A stretch of 64,000 nucleotides of DNA. Origin: an uncultured Nitrospirota bacterium (GTDB lineage Bacteria; Nitrospirota; Nitrospiria; Nitrospirales; UBA8639). The translations under genes were made by a program, and so were the position numbers. The notes beneath the pieces were generated by a model, which saw only the letters and a program-made list of their open reading frames with translations, was not told the DNA's origin and did no database searches. The stretch is taken from NCBI GenBank assembly GCA_937139405.1, contig CAKZPV010000017.1, positions 1-64,000 of the forward strand, written 5' to 3'. Of this stretch, positions 26,202-35,936 are shown in pieces (position 1 is the stretch's first letter; each line of letters starts with the position of its first letter).

Positions 26202-26725
26202 GCGCATATTATTTCCTGAACTCCTTAATTTCCAAGAAGAATTAGTCTCCTCGACAGAATTGCAAGGAAACCAGAATTGAGCAGACCTGACGTGGGGACT
26301 ATCAACACATCCAACTCTGGCAGTCGTGCATGTCCTTCACAACTAATCAGCCGCACCGTCTAGTAAAAATCCAAGTTGTGCAGTTGTCGACCTGCCCAAA
26401 CAGGTTCTAAGCCAGGTTTCCCGAGTATTACGGACTAGCTCTGCATATGGGAAAATTGGCTTTCTCCAAGAGAGGCCTACTACTTCCATAGCAGCTGCTC
26501 CGTCCCTTAGTAGATTTCACACAGAGGTTATTATTCAGACTCTGGCGTTCAGGTCGGGATACAAAAAAACGAGAGGAAGACGGGGAAAAAGATCCACCGG
26601 CACACGCATGGAACTCCCCACAATGTGGTGTGGCGATCACATTGTCTGAAATTGTTTCAACCACCAATAACTGCATGACTAGGCATTCGCCACGTACAGG
26701 AGATTCTCAAGTTTTTTTGGGATCC
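26202..26725. other. Intergenic region with dispersed repeat copy (G)
   Basis: No gene. 26330-26490 aligns with 57300-57470 (AAAATCCAAGTTGT, CTGCCCAAACAGGTTCT) and with the central part of other copies (TTTCTCCAAGAGAGGCCTAC). It separates the Dab cluster from the convergent thiol peroxidase. Confidence 0.55.
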
Positions 26726-27385
26726 TTAGCCTTTTTCGTTGACCAAGGAACGCGCAACTTGAAACGCTTTCTCCATATCTGGCATGTGACCTAAGTCAGG
26801 CGTCACTTGGAGATGTCGAACGACATTCTGCCCGTCCACGACTAGGACGGCCCGCGCTAAAACATGCGGACCTTCAAGAAGAAGCCCGTGAGTTTTTCCG
26901 AATTCCCCACCACGAAAATCGGATAAAAATTTCACGTTATTGATGTCCGCGCCCTTCGCAAATCGATCTTGTGCGAATGGGGTATCCACACTAATGGTGA
27001 TGAGTTTCACTTGTTGATCTAACCCCTGATTTTTCTCACTCAGATAATGCGTCTGTTGCTCACAGACGGTCGTGTCAAGTGAAGGGACCACATTGATGAG
27101 CCGAACGGATCCACCGGTGTCGGTGACATCGATAAGCGATAAATCTCCTTTGGCCAAGTTGACGGATCGCAGTGTATCGCCAACCTGAATGGGCATACCG
27201 CTCAATGGTAACGGACTGCCTTTAAATTGAATGGTCGAGCCTTGACCTGTATTCGCAGAGGTGGTGTCAATCTGAATATCTTTATACGTAAACCCTTGTT
27301 CGGAATGACGACCTAACCCCGTGCAACTTGCCAAGACAGGTGAAATGCAAATGAGGACGATCCAAATAAACGGCTTAGTCAGCAT
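26726..27385 (-). CDS. tpx: Lipoprotein thiol peroxidase (Tpx family)
   Basis: 219 aa from the ATG at 27385 (AAGGAG seven bases upstream); upstream in-frame starts are unlikely. The signal ends in a lipobox, VLASC, so the protein is probably membrane-anchored. The peroxiredoxin core shows VPSLDTTVCEQQ with the peroxidatic Cys, DTPFAQDRFAKG, and VKFLSDFRGGEFGKTHGLL. Where E. coli Tpx has the resolving Cys (SRFCG) this protein has Ala, so it should work as a 1-Cys enzyme with an external reductant. It would protect the periplasm from peroxides. Confidence 0.9.
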   Translation of the reverse strand: MLTKPFIWIVLICISPVLASCTGLGRHSEQGFTYKDIQIDTTSANTGQGSTIQFKGSPLPLSGMPIQVGDTLRSVNLAKGDLSLIDVTDTGGSVRLINVVPSLDTTVCEQQTHYLSEKNQGLDQQVKLITISVDTPFAQDRFAKGADINNVKFLSDFRGGEFGKTHGLLLEGPHVLARAVLVVDGQNVVRHLQVTPDLGHMPDMEKAFQVARSLVNEKG

Positions 27386-28020
27386 AGGAAGTCTCCTTAC
27401 TTGAGAACGTATACATGAGAACAGTGTTTTTTGATTTGTCACATAATCCATCAAGGCCTAAAGTAAAGAAGAGCCATGCCTTGGTCAAGACAGGGAGTTT
27501 TTCAGAGCCTAAGAAAATTTCTTCGTATCAAAAATATGGCATCTCGAACCATAGAATATGCTGGAAAAGTGTAAACGCCCACTTACAACCCAAAACGGAT
27601 ATACAGTTCGCTCAAATTTTTGAGCAAAATTAAACATGAAATATCAACGGAAAGCCATTTTCCTATAACGGTCTTGAATGCCACCTCCACCGCGCAAACC
27701 CTAATCCCCCATTATACATTCGCGAACTTTCCCGTACGGTCATAAAACTCATCAAGCACCAACTTCCAAAAATAATGAACCATCCTCAGAAGCCGTAAAG
27801 GGCGATCGATTTTAAATAAGCCTATTCTCACGCTGACACAGTCTGATCTCAAGTAAAACATAATTGTGTTTCATCACGGGAATCAGTCGAAGGAGCACAA
27901 TACTCCCCCTTCATTGAAAACAAAGAGAAAATTTTCATTCTCCTCCTTGGCTCAAACCTTGCTCTAGCCTTGTTTTGAGATGCAAAGAATGCTTTTTCTT
28001 ATTTAACAAGGAGAATTATC
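27386..28020. other. Intergenic region between tpx and a secreted protein
   Basis: About 630 bp without a convincing gene. A perfect 7-bp palindromic hairpin (GCTCAAA-TT-TTTGAGC) lies at 27610-27625. Nothing else is recognisable; the promoter of the rightward gene should lie near its right end. Confidence 0.4.
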
Positions 28021-28869
28021 ATGAAGACCCACACCTCTCTCACAACATTGAGTATGGTGGTTCTTACCGCCTGGATGGGGTCTACGGCCTTAGCGGCCCC
28101 CGCCCAAAGCAACATCACCCCTCCTGTATTCCTCCCAGCTGGCGACATGGCCCTTCCTGCCAATGCCAAAGCAGGGAAATGTTATGCGCGAGCATTTGAA
28201 GACCCGAAATACCGAACTGAGACCGAAGAAGTTCTTAAGAGACAAGCGTCGGAACGGATTGAACTCATCCCCGCTCAGACCGAGATGGTAAAACAACAAG
28301 TCCTGGTCCGGGCCGCGTATGAACGGGAAGACATTATTCCAGCCCAGTTCGATACGGTTACCGAAAAAATTCTCGTTAAACCTGCCACGACCCGTTGGAA
28401 AAAAGGCCGAGGATTAGTGGAAAAGGTCAATAATTTTACGGGTGAAATCATGTGCTTGGAAGAAGTCCCTGCTGAATACAAGACCATTACGAAGCAGGTC
28501 GTCACCGCGCCAGCATCGAAAAAACTCGTACAAGTCCCCGCCGAGTATAAAACCGTGATGGTCAATAAAGTGATTGCGCCAGCTCGAGAAAACCGAATTC
28601 CTATCCCCGCTCAATATCAAACTGTGACGAAAACGGTAAAAGAGTCTGAAGGGAAGATGGTGTGGCAAGAAGTGTTGTGTGAAACCAACGCACCAGAATT
28701 AGCAAAAAAGACGCCGGCCTTCACGAACATTCATGCTCAGCCCAGTTCCGCTTCTCTAGTAAAGGGGTCGACGCAAGATGCAGGAAAGAAAAATTGGTTC
28801 TTTCTCTGGGACTATGACGAGTTATTTGACAACGGGAATTGGGTGAGAGCTGATCGCGGCATATTCTAG
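28021..28869 (+). CDS. Secreted protein with PA[EQ]YxTV repeats
   Basis: 282 aa; ATG at 28021 after AACAAGGAGA. Signal peptide cleaves near ALAAP. After CYARAFED the chain is a series of about five related segments with IPAQTEMVKQQVLVRAAYER, IIPAQFDTVTEKILVKPA, VPAEYKTITKQVVTAPAS, VPAEYKTVMVNKVIAPAR and IPAQYQTVTKTVK. This beaded, Pro-rich, Thr/Val-rich pattern is typical of cell-envelope proteins that may pair with OmpA-like domains. No OmpA domain is present here. An intrinsic terminator follows at 28905. Confidence 0.75.
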   Translation: MKTHTSLTTLSMVVLTAWMGSTALAAPAQSNITPPVFLPAGDMALPANAKAGKCYARAFEDPKYRTETEEVLKRQASERIELIPAQTEMVKQQVLVRAAYEREDIIPAQFDTVTEKILVKPATTRWKKGRGLVEKVNNFTGEIMCLEEVPAEYKTITKQVVTAPASKKLVQVPAEYKTVMVNKVIAPARENRIPIPAQYQTVTKTVKESEGKMVWQEVLCETNAPELAKKTPAFTNIHAQPSSASLVKGSTQDAGKKNWFFLWDYDELFDNGNWVRADRGIF

Positions 28870-28904
28870 AAAATGTCGAGCCCTTTTATCCGAGGATAAA
28901 AATG

Positions 28905-28938
28905 AAAAAGGCTGTCTCTCCCAAGAGGCAGTCTTTTT
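28905..28938 (+). terminator. Intrinsic terminator after the repeat-containing secreted protein
   Basis: A 15-bp arm (28905-28919) pairs, with G-U wobbles, with 28924-28938 around a 4-base CCCA loop. The right arm ends in TTTTT. Position 36 bp after the stop fits termination of that gene. Confidence 0.8.
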
Positions 28939-29145
28939 CAGCCGACGGATAGAAGGAAATGAAGACAAGTGGGTCGGTAATATTCTGTGGTAGAGCAAGA
29001 AAAACGACGAAATTATGAAAATGAAGGATTCCTGGTATCAGAAGTCAGAGCTGGTATCCACAACAGAGAAAAACAGGATAATGGGAGTCCTCAAGAAAAA
29101 AAGATAGACCACTGAAAATTTCTTCCCAGAAAAAAAAAGAAAACC

Positions 29146-29562
29146 ATGAATACACGCTATTTCATCTTCTTCTGGCCTACTCTGGTATTCAGCAGTATGA
29201 TCGTGTTGGGTTTGTTCGAAACCAAGAGTATGGCCGAAGGCAACACATTGATTCTTCAACCGTTGCCCATCAAGGGGCTCAAGCATGCGGGCCAGGTCTC
29301 GAAAGATGTCATGAAAGTCAGTGACCTGGAGAAGGCTAATCTAGGCCGATTCGTCAAGGAGACCAACGGCGATGGGCGAGATTATATTGAGCCAGTAAAG
29401 AAACCTTTCGGAACCATCGGATCAGTCACACGCAAGACAACAGTTGAAAGCCACGTAACAACGAAGCCCGCGACCAAGAGTCAAGCTGTTAAACCCCACG
29501 GTCTCCGTAAAAAATTAATGCTTCTGTTTTCGTTATACCTGCACGAAAAGAAATCAGAATAG
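29146..29562 (+). CDS. Small secreted basic protein
   Basis: 138 aa. The N-terminal segment (residues ~5-28, IFFWPTLVFSSMIVLGLFET) is a signal peptide or anchor, with cleavage perhaps after SMA. The mature part is Lys/Thr-rich (GLKHAGQVSKDVMKVSDLEK, KKPFGTIGSVTRKTTVES). No domain is recognised. Weak ribosome site. Confidence 0.5.
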   Translation: MNTRYFIFFWPTLVFSSMIVLGLFETKSMAEGNTLILQPLPIKGLKHAGQVSKDVMKVSDLEKANLGRFVKETNGDGRDYIEPVKKPFGTIGSVTRKTTVESHVTTKPATKSQAVKPHGLRKKLMLLFSLYLHEKKSE

Positions 29563-30495
29563 GCCACGCCTGAAAGAGCTAAGGGGAAGGACCCAACGCC
29601 CGAGAACGCCAATCGGAATGCATCACACATCATTAGCCAAGAATACTGTTTATCTTGTCATTCTAACTGACTGGCCGCTAAACGGCACAAGCAAATTTTG
29701 GTCTCTGGCCGCCGACCCAGTCTGGTCTAGTAAAAGGCATAACGTGATTTTTTGATGGGTGGTCCCGCTCCTACAGTACAGACATCGCGAACGCTGCTGA
29801 ACTAGCTGCGAAGTAAAAGCTTAAGGGGTGTGGCCCACTATAAGCGAAGGCCTGCTTTTGGCCAAATACAGACATGCAGTTGAACGAAATTGTTAGCTAT
29901 CCCTTCTAGTCATTCATCCGACTTTGAATACTTGAAAATTTCTGGACCGTATGATCAACCAACTTCTCCAACCTTCTGATCATTCAAAGCCCGTTCCATT
30001 CAAACAGGTTCTTCTCAACTAACATCAACGCAATGCCTTCACCGGAAAGGTGTTTTCCTCCGCAGACTCACTGCCTGTTGATTCAGTGGGTCTATTCAAG
30101 CCTCATGTTGAGGATGTGCTTTGAACTCCCCCGCCATACTCTGCTGAGGTTTGGTAGTCCATCAACTACGGGATGACCGTTGAGAGTTATATGCGTAAGT
30201 AATACTACATATAATTTGTTAAAGTTTTGGTCAACGGGACTCGATATGACTGAGAAATGGCCTAGATGAAGTACATCCGGCGCTTCTCACAACCACACTG
30301 TCTTAGATGTCAGCTTTCATCCTCTGTATTAGGTTGAAATCTGACATCCAACGAAATCGACGAACTAGCCGACCCCAACTTTGCAAAAAAATTCATCAGT
30401 TGTCAGAAAGAAAAAATGGATAGTATTGACATGAACCAACGTGTGCTTATCTCGTTCAATTGTCATACATAACAGAACTCTATAAGGGACCAGGA
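29563..30495. other. Intergenic region with dispersed repeat copy (C)
   Basis: No gene in ~930 bp. 29930-30400 is a near complete repeat copy: the TTCAAACAGGTTCT start, TTCACCGGAAAGGTGTTTTCC, the CTACGGGATGACCGTTGAG block and the terminal hairpin at 30303-30351. It lies upstream of the MscS gene, whose promoter could overlap it. Confidence 0.65.
30303..30351. repeat. Conserved hairpin of the dispersed repeat (copy C)
   Basis: Arms of 21 bases pair at 18 positions around a 7-base loop (CTGTATT). The arms keep TTAGATGTCA and TGACATCC, as in copy E at 16563-16610. The flanking 150 bp align to copy E without a gap. Confidence 0.75.
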
Positions 30496-31395
30496 ATGGA
30501 AGAAATCTTGAACACCTCCACAGAATTAGTCATGCAATATGGACTCAGTACCCTCATTCTGGTTCTTATCATCATCATCATTCGAATGGGAATTCATCAC
30601 AGCCTATTCCAGGTTTCGGACCTTCCTGTAGAAAGTCGACGACGATGGGCCGTGACCATTCGAAATATCATGCTGGTTCTTTTCATTCTTGGGATCGGGT
30701 TTATGTGGGCACCACAAATCCAAACATTCGCTGTCTCCTTACTAGCCATCGCCTTAGCTTTAGTGCTCGCCACCAAAGAGATCATTACGTGCATTAGCGG
30801 ATCGATTGTGCGCATGCTTACCAAAGCCTATACATTAGGGGACCGTATTGAGGTTGGAGAGATTCGGGGAAATGTCCTTGACCACAATGCCCTGACAACT
30901 ACCATTTTGGAAATCGGACCTGGCCAAACCTCTCATCAATATACCGGGCGAGCCATGGTCTTCCCGAATAGCTGGATTTTCCAGCATGCCATCACGAACG
31001 AAACCTACACTAAGAAATTCCGTCTACATATTATTACCGTCCCGTTGAGCACGGACGACAACTGGAAATTAGCGCAACAATTACTGTTAAACGCCGCGGA
31101 AGAAGAAGCCGGCCCTTATATTGAAGAGGCTCGGTCCTACTTAAAAAAACTAGAAGGGAAACAATGGTTACATGCCCCATCTGTAGAACCTCGGGTCACC
31201 ATTCAACTACCTGAACCTGGTCGAATCGATCTGTTACTCCGTGTGCCATGCCCTACACAATATCCCTCACGTCTGGAGCAAGCCATCCTGAAAAAATTTC
31301 TTGCAGAATTTCAATTTGCCCCACGCTTTGCGCCAGCTACCAACATCATCGCTTACCCTCTTCATTCATCAGACGTGCCGCTTAGTCAAAACTAA
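30496..31395 (+). CDS. Mechanosensitive ion channel (MscS family)
   Basis: 299 aa from the ATG at 30496 (in-frame TTG at 30460 adds 12 residues). Three hydrophobic segments occur at residues ~15-35, ~55-75 and ~80-105, the last being the pore-like helix LALVLATKEIITCISGS. The MscS beta domain follows (YTLGDRIEVGEIRGNV, GRAMVFPNSWIF). It gates under membrane tension and may release solutes on osmotic downshift. It has no fused sensor domain and no operon partner. Confidence 0.85.
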   Translation: MEEILNTSTELVMQYGLSTLILVLIIIIIRMGIHHSLFQVSDLPVESRRRWAVTIRNIMLVLFILGIGFMWAPQIQTFAVSLLAIALALVLATKEIITCISGSIVRMLTKAYTLGDRIEVGEIRGNVLDHNALTTTILEIGPGQTSHQYTGRAMVFPNSWIFQHAITNETYTKKFRLHIITVPLSTDDNWKLAQQLLLNAAEEEAGPYIEEARSYLKKLEGKQWLHAPSVEPRVTIQLPEPGRIDLLLRVPCPTQYPSRLEQAILKKFLAEFQFAPRFAPATNIIAYPLHSSDVPLSQN

Positions 31396-31854
31396 GCGTA
31401 TACTCCTATCGACCTGTCCTAAAAGGTCTCAAAACCGCTTTGCCCACCCGTGGCGCACCTATGAATTCTTAACCGGAAAAGAATTTTGTCTAGTTGTCTG
31501 ATTGATTTTCTATCAGTGGGACTCAGGAGTTGGCTCATAACGACAATCTCGGCCACGTTCTTTTTGTAGTTGTCCTCATAGTCCTAATTTGCTCCGCAAG
31601 TTTTTCTGACCCGGATTACCAATGTCCATATATTCCACAACATCCTTCTCTCATTGAATGATGAGATATTGATGTTTGCGCACGATAGGCCAGACCGCAG
31701 CTCGTAAGTTTTGGCGACCCGTAAGTTGACGATCTATCATGACTAGTTCTTCTTCTCTACCACGAACTTGACAGCGTTCAGCTTCGCGCGCATTTTATAC
31801 TTTGATTTTTTGTACGTTCCGCTCACGCGAGACCAGAGGACGTTAGAGCTTTCA
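31396..31854. other. Intergenic region after the MscS gene
   Basis: No supported gene. The DNA next to the IS6 relic (31855) is too diverged to assign. Confidence 0.35.
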
Positions 31855-32006
31855 GGGATTGATCGTGCTGTGATCGAGGGAAAAACTCCGTTCGCACATC
31901 AATTCTTCGGTGTCCCGGTAACTGAAGGAGTAGGGGAGATACAAGGAACACTGTGAAGGATCATGCTCTGTTGAAAATGTCGTCGTTTCAAAATTATAGC
32001 GTTCAT
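31855..32006 (-). pseudogene. IS6-family transposase remnant, N-terminal part
   Basis: On the leftward strand the sequence encodes a degraded start MNAIILKRRHFQQSMIL, then after a frameshift SFSYRDTEELMCERSFSLD with HSTIN, which aligns to the N-terminus of the IS6 transposase at 51951 (ISFKGRHFQRDMILQ, LSYRNIEEMMAERGFSVDHS). Only the first ~50 codons remain; the catalytic domain is missing. Confidence 0.75.
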
Positions 32007-32142
32007 GCTAGTCTTCCTTGAAAAAGGCTCACCCTCACACATCAAGCTATTGCGACAGCACCGCCTCTTTTGCCTCAAAACTTAGGTTTATGAAGAAATC
32101 TTCTCGTAAAATTTTTATCATTCTAAATTTTGATCTGATCTC

Positions 32143-35100
32143 ATGATGGATGCGGTTTCTCCCAAGGAGCCTCATTGGGTTTTATTGATTGATCCCAATT
32201 CAGATGTACAATTAGCCTTGACCGATTTTTTAGAGGCTCGCGGCTATCGAGTGCGGTCTGCCCAAAATGGGGCCGATGCCATCAGGGCGATGGATGAAGG
32301 AGTGTTCTTCACCTCAGCTCTTTTGGATCTTGCTTTGCCAGACATGGAAGGGATTGACCTCCTCAAAAAATTGTCTCGCTGTGATCCACACCTGCCTGTC
32401 TTGGTCATCACAGGCCAAGTTGAAATAGATCGAGAGCTCGGGGCTTTTCACCATGGCGTGTTAGCCTTCATCCGAAAGCCTTACAACCGGGAACAATTAC
32501 TCGCCTTGCTTTCACGTGCGGAGGAAGTCAGAAACCTGAACTTCCAAATTGTCGAACTCGAACAAGCCAGGAAGGATAGCGAAGAGCGGTACCAACTCAC
32601 TCTTGACCACATCAATGATGGGGTGTGTCATTTAGATTTATCCGGGAGGGTTAATTGGGCTAATCAACAGGCTACGATACTTTTTCAGCGCCCTTTAAAC
32701 GAAATCATTGGACATTCCTTCCTGAAATTCCTCTCACCAAACGCAGCAGCCCTGGCAGAATCACGACTTGCCGCCATTCGGGCCGGAAACACGGTTCCTC
32801 AGATCGTAGAGTTCCAGGTCGTCCGACCTGACGGAACTGAGAAATGGATAGAGGCCAATGTGAATAATGTCTTTCGGCAGGAAAACGTGATTGGTCGGTT
32901 GCTCATAGGACGGGACATTACTGAGCGCAAACAGACGGAATTGGATCTGAAGGAGCGAAATCGTTTTCTCGAGTTAGACCTTGAGGTGGCCACTGTCATT
33001 GATGTGAATGAAAATATTTCAAACCTCCTTCAGGGATGCACAGAAGCCCTGGTGCAACACCTTGATGCCGCGTTTGCCAGAATTTGGCTCCTAGATGAAG
33101 CCGAACAATTATTAAATCTGTACGCCAGCGCGGGCCTTTATACCCGTATTGATGGCACACACAGCCAAATCCGCGTCGGACAATACAAAATCGGTCTCAT
33201 CGCCGAAGAAGGAAAACCTATTCTGACCAATACCGTCATCGGGGATTCACATGTGCCAGAACAGGAGTGGGCCAAGCGAGAGGGCCTCGTGGCTTTCGCG
33301 GGCTATCCTATGATTCGCAATCAGAAAGTGCTCGGCGTGATGGCGTTATTTGCAAAACACGCCTTAACGGAATTTACCCTAAAAAGTTTGGCCATGGTAG
33401 CCCAACGCATTACCGTGGCTCTTGAACGACAGTTGGCCACAGATGCTAAGAACCATCTTCTCAGATTCAATCAAAACCTTCTAATTTCCGCTGGAGAAGG
33501 AATCTATGGACTAGATCGTTCCGGAAATACCACCTTTGTGAATCCAGCGGCATTACAAATGACCGGGTACGAGAAAGAGGAACTACTCGGTCAATCCCAG
33601 CATGCCATGCTCCATCACTCAAGATTCGATGGTTCCCCCTATCCCCAAGAAGAATGCCCTATCTATTCGGCCTTTAGAGATGGCGCTGTTCATCATATAA
33701 ATACCGAAGTTTTTTGGCGAAAAGACGGGTCGAATTTTCCTGTCCAGTACACCAGCACCCCCACCCGAAACCAACAGGGTGAACTGGAAGGAGCCGTCGT
33801 CACATTTCGTGATATGACCCAGTTAAAGCAAACTGAGGCCGCTATTCTGCAAAGCGAGAAAAATTTTCGAAGCATTTATGAACAGGCACCCATTGGCATT
33901 GCGGTGTTGGACTCAGTCAATGGACGATTCAAGCAAATCAACAAGAAATATTGCGATATCACAGGATACTTCCAGGAGGAGATGCTCAATCTCACTTTCC
34001 AGGAGATTACGTATCCTGATGATCTTCAAGCTAACTTGGATCACATGCAGCAACTCCTGGCTGGTCAAATCAGCAGTTTTCAAATAGAAAAACGATACAT
34101 TCAAAAAAATGGAAAAGTCATTTGGGTCAATCTCACATGTATACCCTTATGGTTGGAAGTCACAGATCCTCCTATTCATATGGCGATGGTTGAGAATATT
34201 TCACAACGGAAGCAAGCAGAAAACGGACTCAAAGAGAGTGAAGAGCGTTTTCGGTTGCTGAGTGAAGCGATTCCACAGCAGGTCTGGACTGCCCTATCTG
34301 ATGGTTCCCTCGATTATGTTAATCAACGAGTCGTCAAGTACTTTGGCTGTTCCTTCGACGAAATCGTCGGCCAAGGGTGGCAGCAGTTCCTACATCCTGA
34401 TGATTTGCCTGGATGCCTGGAACGCTGGACCAAGGCCCGCGACACCCAACAACCCTATGAAGTCGAATTTCGACTGCGGCGTAGTGTCGACCATACCTAT
34501 CGCTGGCATATAGCCCGAGCCCTTCCTGTTCTTAATCAAGAGGGGCAAGTGGTGAAATGGTTTGGGACCAATACGGATATCACCCAATTTAAAGAGTTGG
34601 AAAATCAGGTCCGCCAATCTCAAAAAATGGAGGCGATTGGAACCTTGGCCGGAGGAATTGCCCATGATTTCAATAACATTCTGATGGCGATTACCGGTTA
34701 TGCGGAACTCGCCAAACTTACTGTGACTGGGAATACCTTGGCTCACAAGAATCTGGATGAAGTATTAGTGGCGGGGCAACGAGGAAAAGAATTGGTCCAA
34801 CAAATTTTGGCCTTTAGCCGACAAACCGAGAAGGAACGGCAACCGATTGAGCTCCAATCGGTGGTCAAAGAAGTCTGCAAATTTCTCCGTGCTTCGTTTC
34901 CGGCGACTGTCGAAATTCGACAAAATTTTACGAAAGGAACCACGTTCATTTTTGGAGATCCTATTCAAATGTACCAAGTCGTCATGAACCTCTGTACTAA
35001 TGCCGAACATGCCATGCGGGAACGCGGAGGCCTTCTTGAATTGATGTTAGATCATGTGACTTGTGAAACTAATTGGAGGGGAACACTTACTCAACTAAGA

Positions 35101-35757
35101 GCTGGTCCCTATATACGCCTGACCGTTCGAGATACGGGAGCAGGCATAACTCCAGAAGTGGCGGAACGAATCTTTGATCCATTCTTTACTACAAAGAAGG
35201 TGGGCGAAGGGACAGGGATGGGCTTAGCCGTTGTCCATGGAATTGTGACCAGCCATGATGGTTGCATTGACGTGCAGAGTGAATCTGGACAGGGCACCAC
35301 CTTTACGATTCACTTGCCCGAGATGGAAGCCACAATTCTCAAGGGAGACATCAAACCCATAGTACGAGAATTCCTGATGGGCCAAGGACATATCCTTTTT
35401 GTGGAGGATGAGGAATCCCTCGCAAGGCTGGGGGAGGAGGCCATGAAAGCTTTGGGGTATGAAGTAACAGTGCACACGAGTAGCTTGAAAGCGTTGAAAG
35501 CCTTTTGCGCTGATCCCTTTCGTTTTGATGCGGTCATAACTGATCAAACAATGCCCAATATGACAGGTGAGGTCCTCTCCCGTGAATTGTTAAAAATCCG
35601 CCCTGGTGTGCCCATTATTCTGTGTACCGGGTATAGTCACAGTATGACTTCAGAAAAGGCCAACGCCTTGGGGATTCAAGCTTTTCTATTAAAGCCTCTG
35701 TTGATCAAGGATCTGGGACGAACTCTGCGGGAGGTCCTTAACATCAAAAACGATTGA
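32143..35757 (+). CDS. Hybrid sensor histidine kinase with REC-PAS-GAF-PAS3-HK-REC layout
   Basis: 1204 aa. Order: receiver ~10-130 (Asp in ALLDLALPDMEG ~63, Lys in FIRKPYNR); PAS ~150-265; GAF ~285-430; three PAS ~440-825; dimerisation domain with phospho-His ~841 in LAGGIAHDFNNILMAITGYA; HATPase ~945-1060 (VMNLCTNAEHAM, DTGAGIT, GEGTGMGLAVVHGIV); receiver ~1085-1200 (Asp in AVITDQTMPN). It is soluble by lack of membrane helices. An N-terminal receiver suggests input from another kinase. No response regulator with an output domain is adjacent, so the target is elsewhere. A terminator follows. Confidence 0.9.
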   Translation: MMDAVSPKEPHWVLLIDPNSDVQLALTDFLEARGYRVRSAQNGADAIRAMDEGVFFTSALLDLALPDMEGIDLLKKLSRCDPHLPVLVITGQVEIDRELGAFHHGVLAFIRKPYNREQLLALLSRAEEVRNLNFQIVELEQARKDSEERYQLTLDHINDGVCHLDLSGRVNWANQQATILFQRPLNEIIGHSFLKFLSPNAAALAESRLAAIRAGNTVPQIVEFQVVRPDGTEKWIEANVNNVFRQENVIGRLLIGRDITERKQTELDLKERNRFLELDLEVATVIDVNENISNLLQGCTEALVQHLDAAFARIWLLDEAEQLLNLYASAGLYTRIDGTHSQIRVGQYKIGLIAEEGKPILTNTVIGDSHVPEQEWAKREGLVAFAGYPMIRNQKVLGVMALFAKHALTEFTLKSLAMVAQRITVALERQLATDAKNHLLRFNQNLLISAGEGIYGLDRSGNTTFVNPAALQMTGYEKEELLGQSQHAMLHHSRFDGSPYPQEECPIYSAFRDGAVHHINTEVFWRKDGSNFPVQYTSTPTRNQQGELEGAVVTFRDMTQLKQTEAAILQSEKNFRSIYEQAPIGIAVLDSVNGRFKQINKKYCDITGYFQEEMLNLTFQEITYPDDLQANLDHMQQLLAGQISSFQIEKRYIQKNGKVIWVNLTCIPLWLEVTDPPIHMAMVENISQRKQAENGLKESEERFRLLSEAIPQQVWTALSDGSLDYVNQRVVKYFGCSFDEIVGQGWQQFLHPDDLPGCLERWTKARDTQQPYEVEFRLRRSVDHTYRWHIARALPVLNQEGQVVKWFGTNTDITQFKELENQVRQSQKMEAIGTLAGGIAHDFNNILMAITGYAELAKLTVTGNTLAHKNLDEVLVAGQRGKELVQQILAFSRQTEKERQPIELQSVVKEVCKFLRASFPATVEIRQNFTKGTTFIFGDPIQMYQVVMNLCTNAEHAMRERGGLLELMLDHVTCETNWRGTLTQLRAGPYIRLTVRDTGAGITPEVAERIFDPFFTTKKVGEGTGMGLAVVHGIVTSHDGCIDVQSESGQGTTFTIHLPEMEATILKGDIKPIVREFLMGQGHILFVEDEESLARLGEEAMKALGYEVTVHTSSLKALKAFCADPFRFDAVITDQTMPNMTGEVLSRELLKIRPGVPIILCTGYSHSMTSEKANALGIQAFLLKPLLIKDLGRTLREVLNIKND

Positions 35758-35783
35758 AGAAGCTCTCAGATTTAGATTGGGGC

Positions 35784-35826
35784 ACCCATTTGCACATACC
35801 GTTAAATGGGTAATCTGTTTTTTTTC
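35784..35826 (+). terminator. Intrinsic terminator of the hybrid kinase gene
   Basis: ACCCATTT (35784-35791) pairs with AAATGGGT (35804-35811), then GTAATCTG and a run of T bases. It lies 27 bp after the stop codon. Confidence 0.75.
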
Positions 35827-35936
35827 ATTTTCTATGTCCACTGTCATTGAAAACTTTGGATCCCCTCCGAGCATGACCTGGCGGAACGGCATACTATCCC
35901 CTTCTCCTACTAGCTAGTCTTGAAATAGGTTTTGCA

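Noticed and set aside
28021-28869. OmpA-family assignment for the repeat protein
   Set aside because: The repeats resemble segments seen before OmpA domains in other proteins, but no OmpA-like peptidoglycan-binding domain is present here.
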